A stretch of 64,000 nt of DNA from Epinephelus fuscoguttatus (lineage: Eukaryota; Chordata; Actinopteri; Perciformes; Serranidae). The DNA is taken from assembly GCF_011397635.1 (NCBI RefSeq), contig NC_064772.1, forward strand, positions 13,593,035 to 13,657,034, read 5' to 3'. Shown in pieces: positions 25,722-52,960 of this stretch. Positions within the stretch are counted from its first letter, which is position 1. Each line of letters opens with the position of its first letter. The position numbers and the translations under genes are program-made. The notes under the pieces were generated by a model. The model was not told the origin of the DNA and did no database searches. It saw only the letters and a program-made list of their open reading frames with translations.

Positions 25722-25984
25722 CCTGAGACAAAGTTTTTTTGGAGTGTAAAAAAGTACGACCTGCACCCACACATGACGACCGACTTAACTCCTAACCAGG
25801 CTTGTCTTGATTTCAGCAAAACAGCTATTCTTTACATCCACAACAATACTGAACATCACCAACATGAAGCCAGCGGAGATCAATACAGACCTTATCTCTT
25901 CCAGAAAAGACAGTGATCTATCCTTTCTTTTAACAGCTTATCCAAGATAGCATTTCGCAAGAATCAAGTAAAAGACTAATTAAT

Positions 25985-26450
25985 CTTAAAAGAATATTTC
26001 ACCCACAAAATGACCATTTGTATACCAATTACTCAATGACAGCTCCTGCAGGAAAATCCAAGTCTTATTTATCCAGTTGTATGTCACTACCTCTAAAACA
26101 TTACAATTTAAAGTAAGTCAATGGAGTCTCATCCATGGCTGACAAGCTTGAGGAATTTCTTTATATTGTTACATTTTTTTGTGAAAATCCATGTGTTTGG
26201 GAAGTATTGAGCATACAACTGAAGAAATGAAATATGGATTATACTGCACAAGTTGTGTGTGATTGTAAAAGGATGTTTGGACATAGATTTGCTGTTGTTA
26301 AACATGGTCCCCAATGACTAATTAATGAATAAGGATTTTTTTATGGCTCCATTCACTGTGGAGGCACATAAGAAAAAGGTGTTCTTAACAATTTCAACTC
26401 AAGTATATCAATATACAAATGCTAATTTTGCAAATGAAGTATTCTTTTAT
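25985..26450. repeat. MITE inside putative apbb1ip 3' UTR
   Basis: The left end TTAAAAGAATATTTCACCCA is inverted at the right as AAATGAAGTATTCTTTTA, and the inner arms share ATTTGTATA-type sequence. It is the same end family as the elements at 7697-7909 and 54206-55085. It lies before the first good poly(A) signal, so it is probably transcribed in the mRNA. Confidence 0.65.
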
Positions 26451-26468
26451 GAAAAAATTATCTGTTGT

Positions 26469-26474
26469 AATAAA
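26469..26474 (+). terminator. candidate poly(A) signal of apbb1ip
   Basis: This AATAAA lies about 750 bases after the stop and is followed by a GT/T-rich stretch (AGGTGTTATTTGTTTTT), as expected for a cleavage site. Confidence 0.5.
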
Positions 26475-27011
26475 TAGGAGGTGTTATTTGTTTTTAATGA
26501 CTTAAAAAATGCAAAGCTGGCATCATACTTCAAAGAGACATTTTTATAGAGTTGTACATATTGTGACACGACTGTAAATACTAAAAAAAACACTTTCCCA
26601 TATACATAGTATCGGATTAGTCTTCAAATGACTAAAAAGCTAAATGCATGAATGGAATATAATTTCTTTTTGGAATGAACTGTTGGGTCTTCTTCCTGTC
26701 ACTGAGTAAAACCTGCTGAAATCTGAAATGGAAAAAGCACTGGCCCTGTGAACTTAGATTCTTACAAAAACAACAGGACAGCTTTTACTGAAGCATATTT
26801 GAATTTATTTTGGTGTAAATATGGCATTACAAGAAGTATTTATCTGTGAAGCAGTCAAATTACAATTCAAGTTTAATTCTTCTGTAGCACTGAGAAGTAT
26901 AATTTGTTGGTCACTGTATCCACACATGGTGAGAAATCTCAGTAGTAAAGAATATTAAATAGCCATGACCTTGACATGTTGGACCAAACTTTCCCCCCCA
27001 GCAGGAGAGAA

Positions 27012-27017
27012 TTTATT
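27012..27017 (-). terminator. candidate poly(A) signal of selenoo2
   Basis: An AATAAA hexamer on the minus strand lies about 75 bases past the TGA, which would give a short 3' UTR. Confidence 0.45.
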
Positions 27018-27090
27018 AAAAAGACCATTAAAATGCTGGTGTGCTGTAATTCTTTTTCACTTTAGTGAGCTCGTTCAACCCAAGAGTCTC

Positions 27091-43269
<16,179 letters not shown>

Positions 43270-43599
43270 GTTGCAGACACAGCGACTGTCTTGAATGTAC
43301 CTAGCTATAAGCACTGAAGTAGTTGTAGATTGGAAAATAAGTTAATTATAATTTCCAGCTGGTTATCATAATGCACACAGCACTGGGGGAGGAAGTACTC
43401 TAATCCTGTAGTCAGACTACAGTGTAGATTACTCTATCCTGCATTCAAAACACTCCTTTGACTTCAGTAAAAGTAATATCAGCTAAACTGAGCTAGTTAA
43501 AGCACCAGACATTAACATATTATGTAGGTTTTTACAGTCATGTAAAGGCAATAACAAAATCAGCATTTTATAACCTCTAATACTTAGTCGAAATCAGGG

Positions 43600-44225
43600 T
43601 CCTTTAAAAAAACAAGACTTGGAAAAACTGATTCATGCTTTCATATCAAGCAAAGTTGATTACTACAGCAGACTTCTGACAGGACTTCCAATAAAGACCA
43701 TCAGGCACCTACAACCTACTCAAACATAAGCTGCAAGAGTTCTCCTAAAACCAAAAGGACAGCTCACATCCCCTCAGTTCTCAAATCTCTACATTGGTTG
43801 CCAGAGTTTATTTTAAAGTCCTGTTATTAAATTAAAAAATCTCCACAAGGAGTTGGTCCTAAATGTGTAACTGACTTGCTTGAGCAATACAAACCTGCGA
43901 GACCTCTCAGATTACTTGGGAGTGCTCTGCTGATGGTGCCTAGGGCAAAATCTAAACAAGGAGAAGCTGCCTTTATTTATTATGCAACACAGCGATGGAA
44001 GCATTGCCTGATGGTCTGCCACAACCACTGCAGTTTTAAATACAAACTAAAACATTATTCTTGAGCGCTTTTAACAAGCTTATTCTTTCACTGTTTTATC
44101 TCTTTCTCTCTTTGTTATTTGTATTGTTTTAACTTTGAATTGTTCTTTTATATGATGTTGTTTTTAACTTCTTTGTACAGCACCTCAAACCTGCCTAATG
44201 TGCTTTATAAATAAAACTGCCTTGC
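43600..44225 (+). mobile_element. 5'-truncated L2-like LINE 3' end
   Basis: Translation with stops gives LEKLIHAFISSKVDYYSRLL and GLPIKTIRHLQ, the C-terminal reverse-transcriptase segment of fish L2 elements, and later DLSDYLGVLC-like pieces. The 3' end carries the typical TGTACAGCACCTCAA and TGTGCTTTATAAATAAA tail. Several stops show that it is inactive. Confidence 0.85.
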
Positions 44226-44975
44226 CTCATTTGGGTAGTTAATTTATGCAACTACATCATAATTTATGTATTGGTCATGCTGTGTGTAAACTCTGAACCT
44301 GCAAAATAACAAATGGCAAGAGCTGTCAAATACATGCAACAGTAGTAAAGCATTACACTCTGAAATGTACTGCAGTACAAGTGTGAGGTGACATTAAATA
44401 GAAATACTCACGCAAAGTAAAAGCACCTCAAATTGTATTTTAGTATTATGCAGAATTGCCCTTTCCATCACTGGCAAACAGTCCCCTATGTCAACACTTC
44501 AGTTATGCTTTAGGCTAACGTTAGTTAGTTGTCATGAAAAGACCCTAAATTTAGAGTATTTTTCTGATTTTTAAAGTAATAACTAAAAAACGACAAAACT
44601 CAACCAGTTGTTTATTTCTAACCGCTGTAAATTAAAAGGTAGGTTTATGCGACATTACGTCCCAAAATATGGTTTGAGGCGGTAAACTGTTAGGGAATAC
44701 AAGCAAAGTTGGCTACAACTAGCTAGCTGTTAGCAACCCAGCTACAGTGCTAGCCCCAAACACTTCACTACTATTTTCGCGGAAACCTAACATAAGATAA
44801 ATTTTATATTTTCAGTTTAAAGAGATACAACCTTAGTTTACATGTAGCGCTGCATTCCTAGTAAAATGTTGCCTAATTTTTAAGAAATTCATTGAAGTTT
44901 GTGTTAACGCTCTGCCATATATGGTAAGCCTAATTCCGTAGCGTAAAACGTCATCAACCGTCGCCCGGTCATCCG

Positions 44976-44982
44976 CTTCCGG
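44976..44982 (+). promoter_or_regulatory. ETS/GABP-like site upstream of pdss1
   Basis: The core CTTCCGG lies 47 bases before the start codon, followed by GTTCC. GABP (NRF-2) sites of this form are frequent in promoters of nuclear genes for mitochondrial functions. Assignment rests on the motif only. Confidence 0.45.
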
Positions 44983-45028
44983 TTCCGCTGAAATATATAA
45001 CCTGTCCCGATGCCCGCTCCCGGAGAAC

Positions 45029-45184
45029 ATGGCGTGCCCATGGTTAAGGCAATGCTGGCGGCTTTCTGTAAACTGTACAGGCACGAGTGTATTTGAAACG
45101 TTGTGGCATTCTAATGGCAGGTCCGTGTCGTTCTCCACGTCCTCTTTAGGACGGACATCCTGGAGCTCCGGGGCGGGGAACGAG
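45029..45184 (+). CDS. pdss1: pdss1 exon 1: mitochondrial targeting leader
   Basis: The exon has 52 codons beginning [18 protein letters not shown] and ending SSGAGNE before GTGAGT. It is low in acidic residues and rich in Arg, Ser and Trp. It is poorly conserved with mammals, as expected for a cleaved presequence. Confidence 0.88.
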
Positions 45185-48100
45185 GTGAGTTCACGGGGCA
45201 CACGGGACAGGCAGTGCTGTCAAACTCAGGAAGGTCACCGCGTAGCTGTCAGCCAGCCCTGATGAATGGTGCTCATCTCTCAGTAATGGGGTAGATTGCT
45301 TCACTGCCTGTGAATTTTCCTGGCAATGCAACATGAACTGGTATTTTTCTTCCGCAAGAGTGTCACGTGTTTTGTAAGAATTTCGAAAATGTCGACTTGT
45401 TGCTGCCTGTTGGTGGATGTGTTGGGTCGTGCAGAGTTTCCTGGGCACATGTAAAGGTCAAGACCTGCTCCTGATGTTAGAGTAATTAGCCTGAGCCCTG
45501 TCCTTTACTCTGCTAGCTGTCCAGCCAAGTGTAGCCAATGTCTTGCCTTGTCCCTTTAGATTTTATTATCATTCATTCATTCATTCATTCATTCATGTGT
45601 CGCTGGCTCAGGTGTGTTCCTTCAGCTTCCTTTGCACTATTTATTTTTGCTCACAATTTAGAGAACATGACTTATCATTTGTAGTAATAATAATAGTTGT
45701 AAAAATAATTAATAATAGATATGAATAAATAAAATTTGTATGTAGGTACATAACAGATAAATGTTTATGTGTACCTGTCTCCCTTCAGCTTGTTGTCCTT
45801 GGTTTTAGCTGTATGTCTGTGTCTATCTTCGTGTAAGTTGGAACTGTGTGTGAGCACATTGAGAGTAGGGTTGCAGCAATATACTGGTTTTAGGGTGTAC
45901 GGTGAAATAAAAGTTGATTTTTATATCGTGTATATTTGGTTATACATGATATTAAAAAAAAAAAAAAAAAAATGCAACTGGATGGAGAATGTCCCCTTTA
46001 TTTTTGTTATTATCTAAAGAGACATTTTTCACACATACTTATATTAACAAAATGGTATTCAGTTTCAATTGTTCAACCAACAGTAACTCTTCTGTGTTCA
46101 TTCCTTAAGGTTTATTCTGAATAGGGCTGCAAAGATTAGTCAACAAATCGATGACTTATCAACTATTAAAATAATTGGTGACTATTTTAGTAGTCGACTA
46201 ATCAGTTTGAGTCATTTTACATAGAAAAGTACTATAAAAGTGCCCCAAAATATTCTTATTGCAGCTTCTTATGTTCAGATATTGGCAACTTTACACACTC
46301 TCCCATGACGGTGAACTAAAACCGTTTGGTGTGAGTACGAAAGAAGACATTAGATGACATAATTTTGGGATTTGGGAGAGAAAGGCCGACATTTTTCAAC
46401 ATTGTAACACATTTTTCGACAAAATGATTAGTCAACTAATTGAAGAAATAATCGACAGATTAGTCGACAATTAAAATAATCGTTAGTTGCAGCCCTAATT
46501 CTGACTGATCATAATATAAATTCTGTAACACCGTGATAACATGAAACCACAATATTTTCTGAAATAGTCATACCGGCAAAAAAAAACCCCAAAAAACCTC
46601 ATACCGATGCAACCTTAATTGAGAGCGGCTTGAAACCAGAGTCAGTCTCATCTTATGCATACATATACTTAGCCAGTAATGCTTAATCTGATTCCCATAA
46701 CAAAACAGTTACTTTCATAGATGCTAAAAAGAGTAAAAACTACAAAACGTCCCCTCCACTGTCCACAAAAAAATGAAGCAGAAATCTAAAATCAGGATCT
46801 CAGATGTTATTGTTAATCTTTTGTAATTTGCACGAATACCTTTTGATCGTTTGGCAACCTGTTCAGGGTGTACCCTGCTCTTGCCCAGTGTTAGCTGGGA
46901 TAGGCTCCAGCCTCCTGCAGCCCTGTACTAGGATAAGTGGTTACGGATAATGAATGAATGAATGACTGAATGTAGTTTGTATGCTGTATTACTGCAGTTA
47001 ACTGTTCAAAGTTGCTCGCTGTGAATTACATGCACTGACAGGAGGGTCTACATATGTTTAAAAGCCTTCTCCAAGCTGCCAGGAATAAAATTCTTGGGGA
47101 GAAGCTCTGTTGGCTTAACAGTATTTAAATATATACAGTCTAAAATCTTTTGGTGTCATGTGCTTTTGTTCTTTCAGGGGCATCCATCGGCACTATCAAC
47201 ACAGATAAACCCCCAAACTTTAAACTTTACCACATGTCTCACCAGGTAAGTTGTCCTAACTCAAGGCTTTGCACTGCAACCAAACTATTTACTGAATTCT
47301 TCACATAGTATTTCAACAGCCACCTCACACTGACAAACAGGTTTTAGCACACCAGCAATTTTGGTTAGAACTGACACAAACAGAGTGTTGTACCACAGTG
47401 ATCAAGATATAAGCAATTTCTAATAAGATAGATATACATACTGTATACATAGGTATACAGTATGTTTCTGATTTCACAGCTTCACTTTTTGTTGTTGCCT
47501 CTCTCTGCAGACACAAGTCACGGTTGCTGAACCCCACACTACAATCATGCTGCTGCAGAAAGAGCGTACACAGTGATGCAAAGCCGAAGGACCCCTTCAC
47601 ATTAGCCCAGAAAGATTTAACAAATTTATATGATGACATCAGAAAGGTACGTTTTTCCATGACAGGAAGTGTGTGTCTCTCCATGATAAAATAATGGGCA
47701 TTGTCAGCTAACATTAACAATCCAGACAGCATAGATCTTATCCTGAGTCAGAGTGCCATCTGTCTATCGGGAGTCTGTCTGTCACAAATGCTTTGCTTTA
47801 GCTTGGATTTGACCTTGCAGCTGCAGGGACAGCTCAGTAAACAGACTATGATAGAGCCAAATGAAATAATATTGGTTAGAAATTAACAGAAGACTGTCAT
47901 GTGATTTTTTTGGCAAATGTATTTGCTGATTATGATGAAAATAAAAGTGTTATCACTCTGCCTGACAGGAAATGTTTGTACCCAAAGAAGAGCTGAAGTC
48001 TCTGCTTGACTACTACTTTGATGGCAAAGGCAAAGCCATCCGACCAATGATAGTTGTCCTAATGGCCCGGGCGCTCAACATCCACAGCAACAGATCTGGG

Positions 48101-51100
48101 TAAAATCTGATCACTCCACACTTTTGTATTTCAACAATATTACGCTTTTTTTCCATTTACTGCTACTGTTAATTCAAAGTGACCTGTGGTACAGAGTAAA
48201 TGTGCATCACACCCTGTTGTAACTTTTGAATTATTATATGAAGCACAATCAAGGGTTTCATGTCATATCATTCACTGGAATTTGTTAACTGTTCTTGTCC
48301 TCTGTAGAGATCTGATCCCAGGTCAGAGGGCCATTGCTATGATCACCGAAATGATTCACACTGCCAGCCTGGTGCATGACGACGTTATAGACGGATCCGA
48401 TAAACGAAGGGGAAAAAGAACAATCAATGAAGTGTGGGGTGAAAAAAAGGTTAGGGAAATAAAATCGGTTTAAAGACCTTTCCCTTTTTCTCCTCCCTAA
48501 TATAATATTTTCTACGACTATATACATTTTTAAGGATATGAATATAATCTGTTTTCTCTCTTCCAGGCAATCTTAGCTGGAGATTTCATCATCTCAGCTG
48601 CCTCTATAGCCATGGCTCGAGTCGGTAACAACACAGTGGTGAAAGTGTTCTCCCAGGTGATAGAGGACCTGGTGCGAGGTACAGCAGTCAAATTATTCAG
48701 TGTTTTTTGCCATATCAGTCAGTAATGGTCTTTATTAAAGGGACAGTTAGCCCCAAAATCAGAAATACACATTTTTCCTCTTACCTGTAGTGCTATTTAT
48801 TAATTTAGATTGGTTTGGTGTGAGTTGCTGAGTGTTGGTGATATCGGCCGTAGAGATGTCTGCCTTCTCTGTAATACAAAGGAACCAGATCTACTACTAC
48901 TACTACTACTACTACCACATCATCTACTCATGGATGAGAGGCTAGTGCTCATAATAGTGCAAGATGTAAACATTAACGGCATCCTTCATGGTTGAGTTGT
49001 AACATTAGCTAGCTCGGTGGTGCTAGGTGAGATAGCAGTAGATGCACTCTTCCTTCTGCTCAGTAATATGGTTGGCAGGTGTAGCTTGGTTGAAAGAAAA
49101 TAGTTCCTACATGAAACTGCTCACAACAAGGTCGGTGGATTATCTTGAGTAACCAGGGGCCTCATTTATAAAGCTTGCTTACGCACAAAACGGGGCTTGA
49201 AAGTGGCGTACGCCACTTCCCACGCAAAGGTTGTTATTTATAAAAATAAACTTGGCGGGAGAATGTGCGCACCTGTAAGCAAACTCTGAGTCATGAGACA
49301 GATCGCATTCATGAGGTGATTTGCATGACCATTTATGGTTGAACTAGGGCGTGTAGAGGGCGGAATATGAGGCGGATCTGGGTGCGCACAACTCCAGGAG
49401 GTCTGATTTATAAAGAAAACATTGCGTGCAAGTGTGCGTGCGCATAGTTTTATAAATCTGATTATTTTTTGGCGCACGCTGTTTTCAGCTTTTGGGCGCA
49501 CGTCAACTTTTAGTATGAATCCTAAGCACTCGTTTATAAATGAGGCCCCAGGTCATGATTTCTGGAAAGAGACACTGATGCTGAGTTTTTCAAACATATT
49601 TTTTTGGCGCTTTGAGCACCACAAGCCGAGTGCCATCCAGTTCCTCTAAATTCCAGAGAAGGCAGACATGGTTGTTATCGCCAACACTCTGCAACCCACA
49701 CCAAAACAATAAAGAGCACTACAGGTAAGAGGAAAAATATGTATGTTGGATTTTTGGGATGAGCTGTCCCTTCAAGGTTGCACCTAAAGATGTGCTAAGC
49801 TGTTTTTTTTTTTTTTATCACAATGGAAGCAGTAACATGTAGCAATATCTGTAAAAAAGCATTTGAACTTCAGACTGTCAGAACCCAAAATCTGCTTATA
49901 TGTCCATTAACAAACTTCTTTATCCAATGTTTGTTTATTGTGCTTCCAGGTGAATTCATGCAGCTGGGCTCCAAAGAGAACGAGAACGAGCGATTTAAAC
50001 ACTACCTCGAGAAAACCTTCAAGAAGACGGCGAGTCTTATTGCAAACAGCTGTAAAGCAGTATGTACGTTCTGTTTCCACACAAATATCTCAGCGTTGGA
50101 GAAAAGCTTTGGCTTCTACACCAACTGTTTTTTTGTTGACTGTCTCCTCTCTTTGTTTCAAGGTATGCGTTCTAGTAAATTCTGATCCTGAAGTTCATGA
50201 AATAGCCTACCAGTATGGGAAGAATGTTGGCATCGCATTTCAGGTAGGTTACTCATTACCAGCTTATTCTATTTAATGTCTTTATGTCTTGTGCTGCTAT
50301 GATACTTGAATTCCCCCTCTGGGAATCAATAAACAGGGTTCCTACGAAAGTATGGAAAAGCATGGAAATAAATTTGATCAATTTCCAGGTATTAAAAAGT
50401 ATGGAAAATGAAAAATAAAGTATGGAAAAATATTTATATTTCCAGACTATTACCACTGTTCTAAAATACTGTTTTCTAAAATAGAAAATTAGGTATTTCC
50501 AAAAATAATTTAATCAATTTGGATCGTGTTTTATGCCGGGCCAAGCAGTTTGTGTGAGAGCAAACGTCTCAGAAAACATCCTGCCCCTTTTACCTGATTG
50601 ACAAGTGGTATGACCAGCCCCCCAGGTATCAAGTTTCACTCCAACACTGCACCTTAAACAAGAAGACGAGTTTCACGTGGTTCACAGTGGGTAGATGCAA
50701 GATTTTGGATGGATGGCTTGACAATACCGTATATAAATACTGGGTGGCCAAGGATTCCCAATTCACACACAGAGCTAGATGCAAGCTTTGTGTGAAATCG
50801 TTTGATTCGATTCTGAGCCACATGGAAGGAAAAAACACACACGTCTCTTTACGGAATTGCTTGCATCCAGAGTCCCAACCTTTTTGCCTCAGCCCAAACA
50901 TTGAACTTACCTGAGTTTTTATTTGCATGCCATTATGGTACTTGGCTACAGTCGCCTATTAAGAATAATTAAATATGATGTGAAATATGATACACTGATA
51001 TATTTACTCAGATGCTGCATATTCTCCCCCCCCAAAGCTCCAATAAGAAAAGACAAGAATCCCTTTTACTGGAAGGACATCCTACATTTGTCTTTTATCC

Positions 51101-52960
51101 AGAACATAATAGTGTGTAGAATTAAACTATGTCTAAATGTTTCTGTGGGTTAATTTGTCCGGTAGCTGGTGGATGATGTCTTAGATTTCACATCAGGAGC
51201 TGGTCACCTGGGGAAGCCCTCGGCTGCAGATCTCAAACTGGGCTTGGCCACTGGACCGGTCCTGTTTGCTTGTCAACAGGTGAGATTAGCATTTCATTTG
51301 ATCAGATGTGTGTATGTTTTCATAGAAAATGTGCGTCTACATCTCAAGTGGGTTCGGCCTTTACCTCATTTTCTTTGTCTTTGCAGTTTCCTGAGCTCCA
51401 TGCAATGATCATGAGACGTTTCAGCTCTAAAGGAGACGTAGATCGAGCCTGGCAGTATGTCCTTCAGGTATGACCAGTAACACACTGCAAACCAAATTTA
51501 AATTTGCTGGTTAAATCAACTAAATGTAAAGCCATAAAGGGTCTTAAATACAAGTCTCTACCTCAACAAGACTTCTCCTTCATGAGACATTTGTATGATA
51601 AATTAGGGAACATAAAGATTGAAATTAAGGTTGTGAACATTGTGTGACCAAAACAAGATACTAAAACCTTACCTAAGCCTTTCAGTTGGTGATGGAGTGG
51701 GGGATTAATTTGCATAGAGCTCTTTTTGAGGGGTTGCTGATGCCAAGACTGATATACATATTTGCATGATTAACAGTACAGCTCAGTGCTCTCTACTCAA
51801 GCAGCTGAGAGTCACAAAACGCTCCATAAATGCAATCAGGGGAATGTGTTTACCTGTGAAAGTGAAGTACAGGGTTCACACACATTTTTACCACTGAATT
51901 TCAAAACTTTTCCATATTTTACCTATCAGTACATATCGACTGACTATTTGAAACGGTTTGAAAATGAATTTTCTGCAGTATCGATACACCGATACTGGCT
52001 GCGCTTTCTTGCTCTCTTATTGTTAATGTTTCCTACAGTCGTACTGCTGCTCTCTGCCACTCAAAGAATAAACAATACGGCGTTGGCATGTTCCAGCCAA
52101 ATGTCAAATGTTTGGCTGCAGACATACAGCCAGTGCAGCCAGGGTCTTCCTCTTTCTTGAGCCATGTATTATTTGTCGTTTGAAAGCCATACATTATTAA
52201 CATGCATGTGCATCATCCTCCATTTAGAGTCACCAATAAACCTGCATGTCTTTAGACTGTGGGAGGAAGCTGGATCACCTGGAGAAAACCCACGCTGACA
52301 CAGGGAGAACATGCAAACTACCGAATAGTTCGAATCTCCCACCCTAGGTTCGAACCAGGAACCCTCTTGCTGTGAGGCAGCAATGCTAACCACCGTGCCG
52401 CCCCCATGGAACATATTTTGCCTAATGTTAGACAAGTTTTGGGATTTTTATGAACATTGTAAACAATATCCAAAAGAATGTATAATCAAATTTGTCTAGT
52501 ACATTCTGCTAATTCAATAATACTGTAATTTCTAACCTCAATGTAATACTTTGAAAGATATCGATATTCATTACCATTGTCGATACCACAAAGAAAAGCT
52601 GACAATGAGGGCTTTAAATGTAAAATTGTTATTAAAACATAAATACAACAAGGTGATAACATCATATGACTGTATTGACACCTTTACAAATATTCAGAAT
52701 CAATCGGACACCACCAGGAATTTCATGACCGTGGGAACCCTGGAAGCAGAACTTTGCCAGCACAGAACATAAATGCTCAGTAGATAACGTGACAGCACTT
52801 CCTTCTTCTTCTGTTTCAGAGCGACGGCGTGCAACAGACCAAATACCTGGCTGAGCGCTACGGTCAAGAAGCCATCAGGCACATCAGTATGCTCCAGCCG
52901 TCGGCAGAGAGAGACGCCCTCATCAGGCTTACTGAGATGGTGCTTACCAGAGACAAGTGA
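45029..52960 (+). CDS. pdss1: pdss1, decaprenyl/solanesyl diphosphate synthase subunit 1, complete (11 exons)
   Basis: This is the catalytic subunit of the mitochondrial trans-polyprenyl diphosphate synthase (with PDSS2) that makes the ubiquinone side chain from isopentenyl diphosphate. Exons: 45029-45184, 47178-47245, 47511-47646, 47969-48099, 48308-48449, 48567-48678, 49950-50059, 50163-50243, 51166-51279, 51387-51467 and 52820-52960. They sum to 1272 bases, 423 aa plus TGA, all phases matching; the human protein is about 415 aa. Motifs are [18 protein letters not shown], first Asp-rich HDDVID (exon 5), [54 protein letters not shown] and second Asp-rich [10 protein letters not shown] (exons 8-9), then [17 protein letters not shown]. 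Exon 1 encodes an Arg/Ser/Trp-rich, acid-poor leader typical of mitochondrial targeting ([15 protein letters not shown]). The start ATG has a good context (AACATGG). Confidence 0.97.
45570..45596. repeat. (ATTC)n microsatellite
   Basis: The tract holds about seven CATT units. It may be the tail of a lost SINE copy, since the window's SINEs end in (GAAT)n. Confidence 0.85.
45866..46617. mobile_element. hAT-type element with perfect 8-bp target duplication, in pdss1 intron 1
   Basis: The ends are TAGGGTTGCAGCAATATAC and CATACCGATGCAACCTTA (inverted). The flanking 8-mers are ATTGAGAG on both sides (45858-45865 and 46618-46625). A second hAT MITE (46122-46497) is inserted in its middle. Confidence 0.92.
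46122..46497. mobile_element. nested hAT MITE (TAGGGCTGCAA type)
   Basis: The ends TAGGGCTGCAAAGATTAG and GTTAGTTGCAGCCCTA are inverse. Subterminal ATTAGTCGACTAATC-like palindromes recur. The flanks ATTCTGAA and ATTCTGAC differ by one base in the 8-bp duplication. It is contained within 45866-46617. Confidence 0.9.
46848..46976 (+). mobile_element. SINE 3' fragment (Mermaid-type, tentative)
   Basis: It carries CTGTTCAGGGTGTACCCTGC, AGCTGGGATAGGCTCCAGCC and a (GAAT)n tail ending AATGAATGAATGACTGAATG. Only the 3' part is present. It lies in pdss1 intron 1. Confidence 0.8.
48308..48449 (+). CDS. pdss1: pdss1 exon 5: first Asp-rich motif
   Basis: The exon encodes [20 protein letters not shown] then [25 protein letters not shown] is the first DDxxD motif that holds the allylic diphosphate through Mg2+, and RRGK supplies diphosphate-binding basic residues. 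Confidence 0.96.
48735..49774. repeat. TTAA MITE in pdss1 intron 6, paralogue of 16186-16964
   Basis: The left end is TTAAAGGGACAGTTAGCCCC and the right end GGGATGAGCTGTCCCTTCAA (right TTAA mutated to TTCA). It shares CTTACCTGTAGTGCTATTTAT, GAGATGTCTGCCTTCTC and the central AACAAGGTCKGTKGATTATYTTGAGTAACCAGG block with the apbb1ip copy. It also contains a CTA trinucleotide run (48891-48914) and a nested element. Confidence 0.88.
49157..49548. mobile_element. 392-bp nested element with 3-bp target duplication
   Basis: The ends are GGGCCTCATTTATAAAG and TTTATAAATGAGGCCC, perfectly inverse, with CAG on both flanks (49154-49156 and 49549-49551). The paralogous MITE at 16186-16964 shows the empty site (GTAACCAGGTCATG, one CAG). 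A 3-bp duplication and GG-start ends suggest a PIF/Harbinger-like MITE. The interior is CpG-rich with GTGCGC and TACGC. Confidence 0.88.
50334..50920 (+). mobile_element. fragment of hAT-like transposon with BED-type zinc finger
   Basis: It begins CAGGGTTCCTACGAAAGTAT, the same end type as 51870 and 56817. It then contains an open frame reading [20 protein letters not shown] and [24 protein letters not shown], a Cys-x2-Cys...His...His BED-like finger found at the N-terminus of hAT transposases. The rest of the transposase is missing. It lies in pdss1 intron 8. Confidence 0.6.
51166..51279 (+). CDS. pdss1: pdss1 exon 9: second Asp-rich motif
   Basis: The exon encodes [20 protein letters not shown] then [23 protein letters not shown] is the second DDxxD motif, directly following GIAFQ from exon 8. 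Both metal-binding motifs are intact, so the enzyme should be active. Confidence 0.96.
51870..52742. mobile_element. CAGGGTTC-ended element in pdss1 intron 10
   Basis: The left end is CAGGGTTCACACACATTTTT and the right end GACCGTGGGAACCCTG (inverted). Inner arms share CTGAATTTCA/GGAATTTCATG. A minus-strand SINE (about 52225-52404) sits inside. No clean target duplication was found. Confidence 0.65.
52225..52404 (-). mobile_element. 5' part of SINE (Mermaid-type, tentative), minus strand
   Basis: The minus strand reads GGGGGCGGCACGGTGGTTAGC, a B-box-like GGTTCGAACC, TTTGCATGTTCTCCCTGTGT and CCCACAGTCTAAAGACATGC. It is truncated after about 180 bases. Confidence 0.85.

Larger units (their letters stand above)
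25722..27090. other. convergent 3' UTR / intergenic interval of apbb1ip and selenoo2
   Basis: The interval between the two stop codons is 1.37 kb. It contains a TTAA-type MITE (about 25985-26450), a + strand AATAAA at 26469-26474 suited to apbb1ip, and a - strand AATAAA at 27012-27017 suited to selenoo2. No other gene is seen. Confidence 0.75.
43270..45028. promoter_or_regulatory. divergent selenoo2 / pdss1 intergenic region
   Basis: The interval is 1.76 kb between the two start codons. Its middle is occupied by an L2-like LINE remnant (43600-44225). Just upstream of pdss1 lie an ETS/GABP-type CTTCCGG (44976-44982) and an AT-rich AAATATATAA (44991-45000). The 200 bases before pdss1 are the most GC-rich and CpG-containing part. 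Confidence 0.6.

Noticed and set aside
43270-43314. Upstream GTG start for selenoo2
   Set aside because: GTG initiation is unlikely in a vertebrate gene; ATG at 43269 gives a plausible signal peptide and consistent phase.
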